From: Phenylobacterium koreense
GTDB lineage: Bacteria > Pseudomonadota > Alphaproteobacteria > Caulobacterales > Caulobacteraceae
Length of the DNA stretch: 64,000 bases
Direction: 5' to 3'
Assembly: GCF_040545335.1 (NCBI RefSeq)
Contig: NZ_JBEPLU010000005.1
Coordinates: 1 to 64,000, forward strand
The notes beneath the pieces were generated by a model, which was not told the origin of the DNA, searched no databases, and worked only from the letters and a program-made list of their open reading frames with translations. A program made the translations under genes and the position numbers. Positions 27,007 through 37,016 of the stretch are shown here, piece by piece. Each line of letters starts with the position of its first letter. The stretch's first letter is position 1.

Positions 27007-27554
27007 TCGCGCCGCCTCAAGGCTCGGGGCGGCGCCAACCCATCCTCCGCCGACAGGTCGGCCAGCAAGAGGCGCAGCGCCTTGGCCGAGCGCTTCTCGA
27101 CGGTGCTCTCCGGCACGCCCAGGCGGCGCGCGATCTCCTTTTGCGGCAAGCCCTCCACACGCCGCATCAACAGGACCTGGCGGAGCTTCTGTGGCAGTCG
27201 CTGAATCATGCCGAACACCTGGCGCAGTTCGTCCCTCCCGGCGGCGATCCTCTCGGGATCGGCCCCTTCATCTACGACGAACGAAGACTGCAAATCCGCC
27301 ACGACCGCAATCGGCGTGATCCGCGCTCGCCGCATCTGTTCGAGTATGACGTTGCGGACGACCGTGAAGAAATAGGCGCGCGGTTCGCGGACCGCGGCCA
27401 GGTTGGAGGCTGCCGCGATGCGGGCATAGGCCTCCTGTATCGCGTCATCGGGGTCGAACCCGCCAAGGGTCGAGCGCTGAAGCCAGCGCCGGACGTCAGG
27501 CTCGTGAGGCACGATCCGTTCGGCGATCCATGCGATCGGATCGTGCAACGCCAT
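26997..27554 (-). CDS. FecI-type ECF sigma factor
   Basis: 185 residues. Region 2: D-P-D-D-A-I-Q-E-A-Y-A-R and R-A-Y-F-F-T-V-V-R-N. Region 4: L-P-Q-K-L-R-Q-V-L-L-M-R-R-V-E-G-L-P-Q-K-E-I-A-R-R-L-G-V. Together with FecR and the STN receptor this forms a cell-surface signalling cascade that should drive transcription of the receptor and phoD. The ribosome site GAAGGAG directly abuts the ATG, so the true start may be the TTG two codons on (27548). Confidence 0.92.
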   Translation of the reverse strand: MALHDPIAWIAERIVPHEPDVRRWLQRSTLGGFDPDDAIQEAYARIAAASNLAAVREPRAYFFTVVRNVILEQMRRARITPIAVVADLQSSFVVDEGADPERIAAGRDELRQVFGMIQRLPQKLRQVLLMRRVEGLPQKEIARRLGVPESTVEKRSAKALRLLLADLSAEDGLAPPRALRRREWR

Positions 27555-27709
27555 CTCCTTCGGAAGAAGGCGCCCCTTAGTCGGATTGCGCGAAGATTTT
27601 ACGACGTCGCCGAGCGCTTCCCGCCTTGCTCAGACGGCGAAATCGCGCGGCATCCGACAGCGTCCCGATTCCGCCAGGCTCGGCGGCTACGTCCAACGTG
27701 CAGAAGGCC

Positions 27710-28933
27710 TCAGGCCGCCTGCTGCGCGCCGGGCCAGCCGAGGTCGCGGCCGACGGCGATCAGCGCATTGATCAGCGCGTGCATATGCGCCTCGGTGTGG
27801 AAGGGCGTCGGGGTGATCCGCAGGCGTTCCTGTCCGCGCGCGACGGTCGGATAGTTGATCGGCTGGACGTAGATGCCGTGCGCGGCCAGGAGTCGTTCGC
27901 TGATGCGCCGGCAGAGATGCGCGTCGCCGACGATGACCGGCAGGATGTGGCTAGGCGTGTCGAGCACCGGCAGGCCGGCCTCCTCGAGCATAGCCTTGAG
28001 CCTGGCCGCATTGGCCGCCTGGAGCGCGCGGTCTTCGGGATGAGCCTTGACGTGCTGGACCGCGGCGAGCGCGCCAGCGGCCAGATGCGGGCAGAGCGAG
28101 GTCGTGAAGATGAAGCTGTCGGCGAGACTGCGGATCACGTCGATCAGGATGGCCGGACCGGCGACATAGCCGCCCATGACGCCGAACGCCTTGGCCAGGG
28201 TCCCTTCGATGATGGTTAGCCGTTGGGCGAGACCTTCGCGTTCGGCGATGCCGCCGCCACGCGGTCCGTAGAGGCCGACGGCGTGGACCTCGTCGAGATA
28301 GGTGATGGCCCCGTGCTTTTCGGCCACGTCGCAGATGGCCGCGATCGGGGCGATGTCGCCGTCCATGCTATAGACGCTCTCGAAGGCGACGATCTTCGGG
28401 CGATCGGGATCGACGCGGCTCATCAACTCGTCGAGGTGAGCCGCGTCATTATGCCGGAAGATGAGCTTCTCAGCTCCCGAGCGGCGGATGCCTTCGATCA
28501 TCGAATTGTGGTTCTGGGCGTCGGAGAAGATGACGCTATTCGGAAGAACGCGGCCCAGCGCCCCGAGCGCAGCGAGGTTCGAGATCCAGCCAGAGGTGAA
28601 GATCAGCGCCGCCTCCTTGCCGTGGAGCTCGGCCAGTTCGGTCTCAAGCGCGACGTGCTGGCGGTTGGTGCCGGAGATGTTGCGGGTGCCGCCGGCGCCC
28701 GCGCCGGAGAGGTCGATGGCTTCGTGCATCGCCGCCAGAACGCTGGGATGCTGGCCCATGCCGAGATAGTCGTTGCTGCACCAGACGGTGACGGCCTGCG
28801 CCTGCCCGTCCGGGCGATGCCAGAGCGCTGTCGGAAACGCGCCGGCTACGCGCTCGAGTTCGATGAACGTCCGATAGCGACCGTCCAGCTTCATGCCCGC
28901 GATGAGGTCGCGGAACCTTGAGTCGAAATCCAT
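27710..28933 (-). CDS. hemA: 5-aminolevulinate synthase
   Basis: 407 residues from ATG 28933 (M-D-F-D-S-R-F-R, the conserved ALAS start, with AAGG upstream; a longer frame from 28975 is rejected). PLP-fold motifs: [20 protein letters not shown] and the lysine in G-T-L-A-K-A-F-G (about 247). It condenses glycine and succinyl-CoA, the alphaproteobacterial route to haem. It is divergent from cyoABCD, coupling haem supply to a haem-rich oxidase. Confidence 0.96.
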   Translation of the reverse strand: MDFDSRFRDLIAGMKLDGRYRTFIELERVAGAFPTALWHRPDGQAQAVTVWCSNDYLGMGQHPSVLAAMHEAIDLSGAGAGGTRNISGTNRQHVALETELAELHGKEAALIFTSGWISNLAALGALGRVLPNSVIFSDAQNHNSMIEGIRRSGAEKLIFRHNDAAHLDELMSRVDPDRPKIVAFESVYSMDGDIAPIAAICDVAEKHGAITYLDEVHAVGLYGPRGGGIAEREGLAQRLTIIEGTLAKAFGVMGGYVAGPAILIDVIRSLADSFIFTTSLCPHLAAGALAAVQHVKAHPEDRALQAANAARLKAMLEEAGLPVLDTPSHILPVIVGDAHLCRRISERLLAAHGIYVQPINYPTVARGQERLRITPTPFHTEAHMHALINALIAVGRDLGWPGAQQAA

Positions 28934-29322
28934 AGCCTTCACCGTTGCGATGCCCCATCGAGGGCAGCCATACATAACGCGCTAATTTGTACGCCCAATT
29001 CCCTTACACAATAGACAGGCCACGCCTGGCTATCAACGCCTGCAGCGCGATGGAGCCAGACACTCGCGCCGAACGTCGAGCTGCCTGACTGAGACACTAA
29101 ATCCTTTAAAATCAATCTATCTCGCCAGAAATTAGGCGGCAGGGCACCACTAACTCGCTCCACAAGAAGGCCTTGGACGCTAGGTTGGGCATTTTGTCCA
29201 AGGCGTGCGAGTACCCTTGACCTCCATACATTTGACGGCATTTGTCAGGCCATCGAAACAGACAACACGCCCTAGACAGCCCATCGAGCCGAGGCCGCCA
29301 CCAGGCTCAGAAGGATATTGAT
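28934..29322. promoter_or_regulatory. Divergent hemA / cyoABCD control region
   Basis: 389 nt without a credible gene, visibly less GC-rich than its surroundings, especially 28970-29130. It must hold promoters in both directions. I see three TTGAC-like words in 29210-29260 and a long perfect dyad at 29170-29204 (own entry). I found no TTG-N8-CAA FNR/FixK box. An upstream in-frame TTG for cyoA at 29242 exists but has no ribosome site. Confidence 0.5.
29170..29204. repeat. Perfect 9-bp inverted repeat upstream of cyoA
   Basis: GCCTTGGAC (29170-29178) is mirrored by GTCCAAGGC (29196-29204) with 17 nt between. It lies about 120 nt before the cyoA start. It could be an operator for a dimeric regulator or a leader hairpin; there is no T-run for a terminator. 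Confidence 0.55.
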
Positions 29323-30291
29323 TTGCCGCTCCGCCGATCATCACGGCCTTCCGAAGAGGCTCCGCCGCCGCTCGGCAAGTTGCGGGCCCGCCTTGGCCGC
29401 ATTGCCCTGCCCCTCCTCTTGCTGCCGCTCTCCGCCTGCAGCCACATGGAACTGCTCAACCCGAAAGGTTCGATCGGCGAGCAGGAGAAGGACCTGATCC
29501 TGATCGCCAGCGGCCTGATGCTGCTCGTGGTCATTCCGGTGATGGTGCTGACCCTGGTCTTCGCCTGGCGCTACAGAGCCGGGAACACCAAGGCGACCTA
29601 TTCGCCGACCTGGGCGCACTCCACGAAGATCGAGGTAGTCGTCTGGTCGATCCCCTGCGTGATCGTCGCCATCCTCGCGGTCCTGATCTGGCGGACCACC
29701 CACGCCCTGGACCCCTACAGGCCGCTGGAATCGCAGGTGAAACCGGTCAACGTCGAGGTCGTCGCGCTCGATTGGAAATGGCTGTTCATCTATCCCGACT
29801 ACGGGATCGCCACGGTCAACCAGCTCACGGTGCCGGTCGGCGCGCCGATCAATTTCCGCCTGACCTCGGCGTCGATGATGAATTCGTTCTTCATCCCGCA
29901 ACTGGGCAGCCAGATCTATGCCATGGCCGGGATGCAGACGAAGCTGCACCTGATCGCAGACGAGCCGGGCACCTATGCGGGCCGGTCGGCCGCCTTCAGC
30001 GGTCCAGGCTTTTCCGACATGCAGTTCAACGCTGTCGCTGTGCCGCATGACGAATTCGACGCGTGGGTGAAGCGCGCGCGGTCGGCGCCAGCCCCGCTCG
30101 TCCTGGATGAGGCCGCTTACCGCGACCTCGAGCAGCCCAGCTTCGACACCCCCTCGACGGTCTACGCGCGGGTATCGCCCGGCCTGTTCGACAGCATCGT
30201 CGACCGCTTCATGGTCGGACGCATGCCGGCGCTCGCCCTGGAAGGTGGAATTTGCACGCCCGACGGGCTGGCATTGCAGAGGATCTACTAG
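29323..30291 (+). CDS. cyoA: Cytochrome bo quinol oxidase subunit II
   Basis: 322 residues from TTG 29323, preceded by AAGGA at 7 nt. The lipoprotein signal ends in the lipobox L-S-A-C near residue 40, so the mature protein is lipid-anchored. Two membrane helices are followed by the cupredoxin domain [13 protein letters not shown]. The CuA ligands are absent ([13 protein letters not shown]), as expected for a quinol oxidase, not a cytochrome c oxidase. The N-terminal cytoplasmic stretch is long for a signal peptide. The stop shares one base with the cyoB GTG. Confidence 0.93.
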   Translation: MPLRRSSRPSEEAPPPLGKLRARLGRIALPLLLLPLSACSHMELLNPKGSIGEQEKDLILIASGLMLLVVIPVMVLTLVFAWRYRAGNTKATYSPTWAHSTKIEVVVWSIPCVIVAILAVLIWRTTHALDPYRPLESQVKPVNVEVVALDWKWLFIYPDYGIATVNQLTVPVGAPINFRLTSASMMNSFFIPQLGSQIYAMAGMQTKLHLIADEPGTYAGRSAAFSGPGFSDMQFNAVAVPHDEFDAWVKRARSAPAPLVLDEAAYRDLEQPSFDTPSTVYARVSPGLFDSIVDRFMVGRMPALALEGGICTPDGLALQRIY

Positions 30292-32267
30292 TGTTTGGGA
30301 AGTTCTCGCTCGACGCGATCCCGCTCCACGAACCCATCATCATGGGGACTGGCGTCGTTGTCGTTCTGGCAGGGATCGCCGCCCTTGCCCTGATCACCTA
30401 TCACCGCAAGTGGGGGTACCTGTGGTCCGAGTGGATCACCACCGTCGACCACAAGAAGATCGGCGTCATGTACTTCGGCCTCGGCCTGGTCATGCTGCTG
30501 CGTGGCTTCGCCGACGCCATCATGATGCGCGCCCAGCAGGCGATGGCCGCGAACGACGCGGCCGGATACCTGCCGCCGCACCACTACGATCAGATTTTCA
30601 CGGCGCACGGCGTGATCATGATCTTCTTCGTGGCCACGCCCTTCATCCTCGGCCTGATGAACGTGGTCGTACCCCTGCAGTTGGGCGCGCGCGACGTCGC
30701 CTTCCCGTTCGTCAACTCGCTGGGCTTCTGGCTGTCGGCGGCGGGCGCGGCGCTGGTGATGGTCTCGATGTGGGTCGGCGACTTCGCCGCCACGGGCTGG
30801 GTCGCCTATCCGCCGCTCTCGGGGATCGCCTACAGCCCAACCACCGGCGTCGACTACTTCATATGGTCGCTACAGGTTTCAGGGCTAGGCACGACACTGG
30901 CCGGCGTGAACTTCGTGGTCACGATCCTGCGCATGCGGGCGCCCGGCATGAACCTGATGAAAATGCCGGTCTTCGTCTGGACCGCGCTGATCACCAACGT
31001 ATTGATCGTGGCGATCTTCCCGGTGCTGACCGCGACGCTCGGCCTGCTCACCATGGACCGCTACCTGGGCATGCACTTCTTCACCAACGAGCTTGGTGGG
31101 AATGCCATGATGTACATCAACCTCATCTGGATCTGGGGCCACCCAGAGGTCTACGTACTGATCCTGCCCTGTTTCGGAGTGTATTCGGAGGTCATCGCGA
31201 CCTTCTCCGGCAAGCCGCTGTTCGGCTACAAGTCGATGGTCTACGCCACCTCGTCCATCGGCGTGCTGTCGTTCTTCGTCTGGCTGCACCACTTCTTCAC
31301 TATGGGATCGGGCGCCAACGTCAATGCCTTCTTCGGCATCATGACGACGATCATTTCGATCCCGACCGGCGTGAAGCTCTTCAACTGGCTCTTCACCATG
31401 TACCAGGGCCGGATCCGCTTCCACTCGGCGACGCTGTGGACGATCGGCTTCATGTTCACCTTCGTCATCGGCGGCATGACCGGCGTGCTGCTCGCGGTGC
31501 CGGGCGCGGACTTCGTGCTGCACAACTCGCTGTTCCTGGTGGCGCACTTCCACAACGTTATCATCGGCGGCGTGGTCTATGGCTGCCTGGCGGGCATGAG
31601 CTTCTGGTTCCCCAAGGTGTTCGGCTTCAAGCTGAACGAGTTCTGGGGGAAGGTCTCGTTCTGGTGCTGGTTGGTCGGCTACTGGCTCGCCTTCACGCCG
31701 CTCTACATCCTCGGCCTCAAAGGGATGACGCGGCGGATGAACCACTACGACATGCCCGACTGGCAGCCCTATCTGGTCGTGGCCCTGATTGGCGCGGTCA
31801 TCATCGGCATCGGCATCCTGGCCATCCTCGTCCAGATCTATGTGAGCATCAGGGACCGAAAGCAGAACCGTGACCTGACCGGCGATCCCTGGGACGCGCG
31901 AAGCCTGGAATGGTCGACCGCCTCGCCGGCGCCCTTCTACAACTTCGCGCACATCCCTCACATCACCTCGCTTGAGCAGCACTGGGAGGACAAGGAACTC
32001 GGCCGGGCCTGGCGCAAGCCGGACCGCTACGAGGACATCCACATGCCGAAGAACACGTCGGCCGGCTTCGTGATCGCCGCCTTCAGCTTCGTCCTGTGCT
32101 TCGCGCTCGTCTGGCACATGTGGGCGATCGCAGCGGCAGGCCTGGCCGGCATGTGCGCTGCATTCATCGCCCGCAGCTACGACCGCGACACCGACTATTA
32201 CGTCCCGGCCGCCGAGGTCGAGCGCATCGAGAAGGAGCGCCACGCGCTCCTGACCAAGGCAGCGTAA
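30291..32267 (+). CDS. cyoB: Cytochrome bo quinol oxidase subunit I
   Basis: 658 residues from GTG 30291 ([16 protein letters not shown] junction with cyoA; AGAGGA upstream). Fifteen-helix haem-copper oxidase. Ligands and proton path: F-T-A-H-G-V-I-M (low-spin haem His), G-H-P-E-V-Y (CuB His with cross-linked Tyr and the Glu of the D channel), L-H-H-F-F-T-M (CuB histidines) and H-F-H-N-V-I (haem histidines). It reduces O2 to water with quinol electrons and pumps protons. Confidence 0.97.
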   Translation: MFGKFSLDAIPLHEPIIMGTGVVVVLAGIAALALITYHRKWGYLWSEWITTVDHKKIGVMYFGLGLVMLLRGFADAIMMRAQQAMAANDAAGYLPPHHYDQIFTAHGVIMIFFVATPFILGLMNVVVPLQLGARDVAFPFVNSLGFWLSAAGAALVMVSMWVGDFAATGWVAYPPLSGIAYSPTTGVDYFIWSLQVSGLGTTLAGVNFVVTILRMRAPGMNLMKMPVFVWTALITNVLIVAIFPVLTATLGLLTMDRYLGMHFFTNELGGNAMMYINLIWIWGHPEVYVLILPCFGVYSEVIATFSGKPLFGYKSMVYATSSIGVLSFFVWLHHFFTMGSGANVNAFFGIMTTIISIPTGVKLFNWLFTMYQGRIRFHSATLWTIGFMFTFVIGGMTGVLLAVPGADFVLHNSLFLVAHFHNVIIGGVVYGCLAGMSFWFPKVFGFKLNEFWGKVSFWCWLVGYWLAFTPLYILGLKGMTRRMNHYDMPDWQPYLVVALIGAVIIGIGILAILVQIYVSIRDRKQNRDLTGDPWDARSLEWSTASPAPFYNFAHIPHITSLEQHWEDKELGRAWRKPDRYEDIHMPKNTSAGFVIAAFSFVLCFALVWHMWAIAAAGLAGMCAAFIARSYDRDTDYYVPAAEVERIEKERHALLTKAA

Positions 32268-32269
32268 GC

Positions 32270-32899
32270 ATGAACATTTCCGTCTCCTCCTCGTCCCTGG
32301 CGGTGATCGAGCCGACCACCGCCGAGGCGCACCACGCCCATGATGACGGCTCCAGGACCGTTCTCGGCTTCTGGATCTACCTGATGGGCGATTGCCTCAT
32401 CTTCGCCTGCCTGTTCGCGACCTTCGCGGTGCTCGCCGAAAACGTCGCCGGCGGCCCGAGCGGGCGCGAGCTGTTCGACCTTCCCTACGTCGCCGTCGAG
32501 ACGGTCCTGCTGCTGGTGAGCAGTTTCACCTTCGGCGTCGCGGCCCTGAACATCCAGACGGGCGACCCCGGCAGGGTGATCTTCTGGCTGGCGGCCACCG
32601 CCCTGGTTGGCGCGGCGTTCATCGGCATGGAGGTTCACGAGTTCGGCCTGTTGATCGGCGAAGGCGCAACGCCTGGCCGCAGCGCTTTCCTCTCCGGCTA
32701 TTTCACCCTCGTCGGGACGCATGGCCTGCACGTCACGGCCGGCCTCGTCTGGCTCGCCGTGATGATCCACCAGGTCTACCGCTTCGGACTGGACGGGGTC
32801 GTGCGGCGGCGGCTCGCCTGCGTCAGCCTCTTCTGGCACTTCCTCGACCTGGTCTGGGTCTGCGTCTTCACCTTCGTCTATCTGCGGGGAGCGATCTGA
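32270..32899 (+). CDS. cyoC: Cytochrome bo quinol oxidase subunit III
   Basis: 209 residues from ATG 32270, 2 nt after cyoB. Five membrane helices with the CyoC patterns [24 protein letters not shown] and [10 protein letters not shown]. An upstream frame that reads in from cyoB is a shadow. The stop overlaps the cyoD start (TGATG). Confidence 0.95.
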   Translation: MNISVSSSSLAVIEPTTAEAHHAHDDGSRTVLGFWIYLMGDCLIFACLFATFAVLAENVAGGPSGRELFDLPYVAVETVLLLVSSFTFGVAALNIQTGDPGRVIFWLAATALVGAAFIGMEVHEFGLLIGEGATPGRSAFLSGYFTLVGTHGLHVTAGLVWLAVMIHQVYRFGLDGVVRRRLACVSLFWHFLDLVWVCVFTFVYLRGAI

Positions 32900-33252
32900 T
32901 GGCTGGCGCACGCGCAGCGAGCCATGGCGGACTGAAGGCCTATACGGTCGGGTTTGTCCTGTCGTTGGGGCTGACGGCGCTCTCCTTCGCGGCGGTGATG
33001 AGCGGCCTCATCCCCCGGGAGACGCAACTTCCGGCGATCACCGTGCTGGCAGTCATCCAGCTGCTGGTCCAGCTCGGCTTCTTCCTCCACCTCGGCGCCT
33101 CGCCCGAGCAGCGGAGCAACACCGCGATATTCGTCCTGACCATTCTGCTGATCGCCACGGTCGTCGCCGGCTCGCTGTGGGTCATCCACAACGCCAACGT
33201 CAACATGATGCCGATCCAGATGTCGCCCGAACAGGCGCGCGCCCGGGAGTAG
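32899..33252 (+). CDS. cyoD: Cytochrome bo quinol oxidase subunit IV
   Basis: 117 residues, three helices, with the CyoD signatures Y-T-V-G-F-V-L-S-L and Q-L-G-F-F-L-H-L. The start is the ATG inside the cyoC stop. Haem O synthase (cyoE) does not follow here, so it must lie elsewhere. Confidence 0.93.
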   Translation: MAGARAASHGGLKAYTVGFVLSLGLTALSFAAVMSGLIPRETQLPAITVLAVIQLLVQLGFFLHLGASPEQRSNTAIFVLTILLIATVVAGSLWVIHNANVNMMPIQMSPEQARARE

Positions 33253-33274
33253 TTCCCCCCTCCCCGCCCGCCCG

Positions 33275-33305
33275 GAGCCCTCGGCCCTGCCCCGGCCGGG
33301 GGCTC
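33275..33305 (+). terminator. Hairpin after cyoABCD
   Basis: GAGCCCTCGGCC pairs with GGCCGGGGGCTC (12 bp, one G-U) around a 7-nt loop, 23 nt after the cyoD stop. No T-run follows, so termination may be Rho-assisted, or the hairpin may protect the 3' end. Confidence 0.5.
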
Positions 33306-33407
33306 TACCCCCACCACTGCCCAAGAGCGGTCCAACAACTCCCACACGGAGGCCACACGCCAAGACGCAACCGTATGCTAAATAGCCGTACATCTGAGGA
33401 GGGGCCC

Positions 33408-34778
33408 ATGTGGAAGCCACGGCTGATCGAAGACGCCCGGATGAAGTATCTCGGGATCGTCGAGGCGCTTGAGGCCGATATCCGGCTGGGTCGCGTGAGC
33501 CGAGGCGACCGCTTGCCGCCCCAGCGCGCCATCGCCGAGGCGCTGGATGTGGACCTGACCACCGTGACGCGAGCCTTCAACGAAGCTCGCCGGCGGGGCC
33601 TGGTGCAGGCGCAGGCCGGCCGGGGCACGTTCATCAGCGAGACGCTCGATAGCGAGGTCCGCGAGCTGGTCCGGCCGCTCATCGACCTGAGCATGAATAT
33701 CCCGCCGCAACCCATCGACTTCCGCAAGGCCATCCCGAGCGGAGTCGCCGCCGTTTTGAGCAGCGCCCGCGGGTTGCTCAACCTGCACTATCAGGAGAGC
33801 ACCGGAGCCGAGCCTGATCGCCAGGCCGCCGCCGGATGGCTCGGAAGGCGGATCGAGGGCGTGGCCGCGGACCGGATCGTCGTCACTGGCGGCGCGCAGA
33901 GCGCGCTGTTCGCCGTCTGCGACCTGTTGCTCAAGCGCGGCGACGTCGTCGCGGCCGGCGCCATGACCTATCCGGGCATGAAGGCCGTCGCCATCCAGAA
34001 AGGACTCACGATCGAGCCGCTGGACATGGACGACCAGGGGATCATCCCGGCAGCCTTCGAAAGGGCCTGCCGCGAACGCGCGCCCAAGGCGCTCTATGTG
34101 ATCCCGAGCATCGACAACCCGACGACCGCGACCCTGCCGGAAGACCGGCGCCGGGCCTTGGTCACGACGGCGCGCAAGCATGGCGTCGCCATCATCGAAG
34201 ACGATCCCTACTCGCCCCTTCGCCCGGACCGGCTGGTGTCGTTCGCCGAGCTGGCCAGCGACATCACCTGGCACATCGCGACGCTTTCGAAGTGCGCGAC
34301 CCCGGCCCTGCGCGTGGCCTATGTGGTGGCGCCCACCAGCGCCAAGGCCCTGCTGCTGGCCGGCGTGCTGCGCGCGACGATTCTCATGGCGCCGCCGCTG
34401 ATGTCGGCGCTGGCCAGCCGCTGGATCGCCGACGGCGCCCTGGACGACATCGCCAAGGCGATCCGCGCAGAGAACGCCGAGCGGCAGAAACTGGCGACGT
34501 CGATCCTGGGGGGGTTCGGCTTCGCAGCCGATCCGCACGGCCATCACCTGTGGATGCGCCTGCCGGGTCATTGGCGCGCCGTGGACTTCGCCGAGCACGC
34601 CGACCGCGCCGGCGTCTCGATCGTCCCGAGCTCAGCCTTCGCCACGGTCGCCCATCCGGTCGAGGCCGTCCGGATCTCCTTGGGCGTCGCGCCCGACCGA
34701 GGAGACCTGGAGGACGCCCTGACCCAGCTCGCCAGCCTGATCACCCAGCCCTCATTGGGCGCCAGGGCGGTCGTTTAG
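33408..34778 (+). CDS. MocR/GntR-family transcriptional regulator with aminotransferase-like domain
   Basis: 456 residues from ATG 33408 (GAGGAGGGG upstream). An N-terminal GntR winged helix (about 10-80, with [11 protein letters not shown] and T-V-T-R-A-F-N-E) is joined to a fold-type I PLP domain with D-D-P-Y-S-P and the PLP lysine in T-L-S-K-C-A-T-P. MocR proteins sense PLP-linked amines or amino acids. Usually they control a divergent neighbour, but here the gene follows cyoD and faces a DUF308-like gene, so the target is unclear. Confidence 0.9.
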   Translation: MWKPRLIEDARMKYLGIVEALEADIRLGRVSRGDRLPPQRAIAEALDVDLTTVTRAFNEARRRGLVQAQAGRGTFISETLDSEVRELVRPLIDLSMNIPPQPIDFRKAIPSGVAAVLSSARGLLNLHYQESTGAEPDRQAAAGWLGRRIEGVAADRIVVTGGAQSALFAVCDLLLKRGDVVAAGAMTYPGMKAVAIQKGLTIEPLDMDDQGIIPAAFERACRERAPKALYVIPSIDNPTTATLPEDRRRALVTTARKHGVAIIEDDPYSPLRPDRLVSFAELASDITWHIATLSKCATPALRVAYVVAPTSAKALLLAGVLRATILMAPPLMSALASRWIADGALDDIAKAIRAENAERQKLATSILGGFGFAADPHGHHLWMRLPGHWRAVDFAEHADRAGVSIVPSSAFATVAHPVEAVRISLGVAPDRGDLEDALTQLASLITQPSLGARAVV

Positions 34779-34876
34779 TCCGGCAGGAGCCTGCGCTCGG
34801 GCTGCCAACGGGCCTGGCCGACAATCGGGGCAAAGATCCGACGGCCGAAAGCCGGCCGCCGCGATCCTCAGCCAGA

Positions 34877-35464
34877 TCAAGCCGCAGCGGTCGGCGGCGT
34901 GGCCTTTGCCCCCCTGGCGGTGAGCCAGAGAGCGGAGACCAGGAAGTAGAAGGCGCCGAAAGCCGCGTAGGGAGCAACGGTCGTGAGGGTGTCGACCTGC
35001 GCCCCGCCCGCCATCTTGACGAAGAAGGCGCCGGCCAAGGCTGACTGGGCGCCGCTGAGGATCATCGCCCATTGGGCGCCATAGCTCTTCCAGCGCCGGA
35101 CGCCCGTGGCCAGTTGCAGCAGGCCTGCGACGAACGCCCATAGTCCAAAGGCGGCGAGCATGGCGTTCATGCCGACGACGCCGCCCACGGCGACGCCGAT
35201 GGCCGTCAGGAGGCTGACGACGACGTTGATCGCCTGCGTCCGGTTCTTCGCCAGGCCGCCATTGAGCCGGGCGTCGGCAAGGTTGGCCAGCGCATCCCAG
35301 AGCGGATAGGCGATCAGCATGACGACCGCGAGCGGCGGCAGCGCCTTGGCCAGAGTGAAGGCGACGACGACCCAGACGGCGGCCACCATGAAGCGAACGG
35401 CGTAGTAGTTGCGCAGCCAGGTCCGCCTCTGGGCCATGCGGGTTTGCGAAACTTTATCTTGCAT
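34877..35464 (-). CDS. DUF308/HdeD-like multi-pass membrane protein
   Basis: 195 residues and about six short helices in a repeated pattern resembling DUF308 proteins (A-A-F-G-L-W-A-F-V-A-G-L-L-Q-L in the middle). GGAAAGGAG precedes the ATG by 6-7 nt. It begins 25 nt after the ohr stop on the same strand, so it should be co-transcribed with ohr and under OhrR control. Function unknown; a membrane stress role is inferred. Confidence 0.65.
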   Translation of the reverse strand: MQDKVSQTRMAQRRTWLRNYYAVRFMVAAVWVVVAFTLAKALPPLAVVMLIAYPLWDALANLADARLNGGLAKNRTQAINVVVSLLTAIGVAVGGVVGMNAMLAAFGLWAFVAGLLQLATGVRRWKSYGAQWAMILSGAQSALAGAFFVKMAGGAQVDTLTTVAPYAAFGAFYFLVSALWLTARGAKATPPTAAA

Positions 35465-35489
35465 GAGGAAGCTCCTTTCCGAGGCGGGG

Positions 35490-35915
35490 TCAGGCGACGG
35501 TCAGGCCGACGTCGAGGTTGTTGCGGGTGGCGTTGGAGTACGGGCAGATCTGATGTGCGGCCGCGACCAAGGCCTCCGCTTCCTCACGGGCGACGCCCGG
35601 CAGGCTGATGACCAGATCGGCGGTGACGCCAAAGCCGCCTTCCGAGCGCGGGCCGATGCCGACAGTGGCGGTCACCGAGGCGTCGCTGGGAACCTTCACC
35701 TTCGCCTGCTGGGCGGCGACCTTAAGCGCGCCGAGGAAACAGGCCGAATAGCCCGCCGCAAACAACTGCTCGGGATTGACGCCTTCACCGCCGGCGCCGC
35801 CGAGCTCCTTAGGCGTGGAAAGCTGAACGTCTAGGCGACCGTCGTCCGACCGGGCGTGGCCATCACGGCCGCCAGTGGCGACAGCGCCGGTGCGATAGAG
35901 AACATTAACGGACAT
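35490..35915 (-). CDS. ohr: Organic hydroperoxide resistance protein (Ohr, OsmC family)
   Basis: 141 residues. Reactive Cys59 in A-A-G-Y-S-A-C-F and resolving Cys124 in [11 protein letters not shown] are the Ohr signature pair; [17 protein letters not shown] is the dimer motif. It reduces organic and fatty-acid hydroperoxides using lipoyl-protein thiols. Divergent from ohrR, with palindromic operators between. Confidence 0.96.
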   Translation of the reverse strand: MSVNVLYRTGAVATGGRDGHARSDDGRLDVQLSTPKELGGAGGEGVNPEQLFAAGYSACFLGALKVAAQQAKVKVPSDASVTATVGIGPRSEGGFGVTADLVISLPGVAREEAEALVAAAHQICPYSNATRNNLDVGLTVA

Positions 35916-35932
35916 GGCCGTACCTTTCGATT

Positions 35933-35961
35933 TATCGTGCGATATTGTTTATCGCGATAAA
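35933..35961. promoter_or_regulatory. Candidate OhrR operator, ohr side
   Basis: Two adjacent dyads, TATCG-TG-CGATA (35933-35944) and the perfect 14-bp palindrome TTTATCGCGATAAA (35948-35961), lie 17-46 nt upstream of the ohr start. The same TATCGCGATA core recurs beside ohrR, as expected for an autoregulated divergent pair. Confidence 0.7.
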
Positions 35962-36002
35962 TTAAGGCTATCGACACGGAGGCGCGCCGTCCACCGTTTT
36001 AT

Positions 36003-36026
36003 TATCGCGATATCGTTTTTCGTGAT
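36003..36026. promoter_or_regulatory. Candidate OhrR operator, ohrR side
   Basis: TATCGCGATA (36003-36012) followed by TATCG...CGTGATA (36011-36026), ending about 11 nt before the ohrR start. The half-site matches the ohr-side operators. Confidence 0.65.
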
Positions 36027-36037
36027 AAGGAGGTCGT

Positions 36038-36478
36038 GTGACCCATGACCTGACCCTCGAAGACCAGCTTTGCTACTCGCTCTATGCGACGTCGATGGCG
36101 ATCAACCGCATCTACAAGCCGCTGCTCGACAGGCTGGGGATCACCTACCCCCAGTACCTCGTGCTCAGCGCGCTGTGGGAGGAGGACGGTCGCACCGTCG
36201 GCGCCATCGCCGAGCGGCTGTCGCTGGAATCGAGCACCATCACGCCCCTGGTGAAGCGCCTGGAGATGGCCTCCTTGGTCACACGCGCGCGCCAGGCGGA
36301 CGACGAGCGGCGAGTGCTGGTCTCACTGACCGATCGCGGGCGGGCGTTGAAAGAGGAAAGCCGCTGCCTGGGGGAGGCCCTGTTTACCCGGTCGGGCATG
36401 AAGGCCGAGGAACTGATCTCACTGAACCGGGAGGTGCTGCGATTGCGCTCCGCCCTGACCGGGAACGAGATCGCCTGA
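36038..36478 (+). CDS. ohrR: OhrR, MarR-family peroxide-sensing repressor
   Basis: 146 residues from GTG 36038 (AAGGAGG just upstream). The sensing cysteine is Cys12 in D-Q-L-C-Y-S-L-Y-A-T-S, followed by the MarR winged helix with L-S-L-E-S-S-T-I-T-P-L-V-K-R-L and the D-E-R-R-V wing. Peroxide oxidation of the cysteine should release the operators described above and induce ohr. Confidence 0.95.
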   Translation: MTHDLTLEDQLCYSLYATSMAINRIYKPLLDRLGITYPQYLVLSALWEEDGRTVGAIAERLSLESSTITPLVKRLEMASLVTRARQADDERRVLVSLTDRGRALKEESRCLGEALFTRSGMKAEELISLNREVLRLRSALTGNEIA

Positions 36479-36608
36479 CGAACGGCCATCTCCAGCCTGG
36501 CCTTCCTAAGGGCCAATCTGCGCGTTGCCCCTTCCCACCGGGTGCGGACTTAGGGCGATCAGCGCGCCAGGCCGAGGCCCGCCTGCCGCGGCCGGCAAGG
36601 CCGCCGCG

Positions 36609-37016
36609 TCAGGAAAGGACGAGTGGGTCGCCCCGTCGATCATAGGCGGCAAAGCGGCCGAAAGCGCCAAGGCGCACGGCTTCGACCATCGATTGAAGCG
36701 CGCTCTCGACGGCGTCATTTTCCGGGGGCTTGCCGTCCCGACCGGAGAGGGCGGCGGCGAACACGACCTGCCAAGGTGGGCCGGCGAGCTCGGATTCCGC
36801 GGCCAGGGCTTCGAATCCGGTAAGTTCGCTGGGCGATTTGTCGACGCACATTAGCGGAGCGAGCGCCCCGCCGCGCCCAGCGAGAAAGTGCGCGCGCTGG
36901 GCCGGCGTGGGGCGGTCGGGCAGTTCTGCGGCCGCGAAGACGAACAGCAGCCTGTGCGGCTCAGACTGTTCGCGGGCGACGGCCAGGAGTTGCTGGAAGT
37001 GGGATGTTTCGGTCAT
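36609..37016 (-). CDS. Uncharacterised 135-aa protein behind an FNR-type promoter
   Basis: Small soluble protein without signal peptide or membrane segment. Features include H-R-L-L-F-V-F-A-A-A-E-L-P, A-P-L-M-C-V-D-K-S-P, P-P-W-Q-V-V-F-A-A-A-L-S and a C-terminal G-R-F-A-A-Y-D-R-R-G-D-P-L-V-L. I recall similar short proteins often labelled ribonucleotide reductase subunit, a label nothing in this sequence supports. The ATG has no ribosome site, and the predicted transcription start of the upstream FNR-like promoter falls on its A, so it may be read as a leaderless message. Confidence 0.65.
   Translation of the reverse strand: MTETSHFQQLLAVAREQSEPHRLLFVFAAAELPDRPTPAQRAHFLAGRGGALAPLMCVDKSPSELTGFEALAAESELAGPPWQVVFAAALSGRDGKPPENDAVESALQSMVEAVRLGAFGRFAAYDRRGDPLVLS

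Noticed and set aside
29242..29322. Upstream in-frame TTG start for cyoA
   Set aside because: It has no ribosome site and would add 27 polar residues before an already long lipoprotein signal. TTG at 29323 has AAGGA at proper distance.
34842..34857. Short GC hairpin between MocR and DUF308 genes as terminator
   Set aside because: Only 4 bp in alternative pairings and no T-run; not distinguishable from background in GC-rich DNA.
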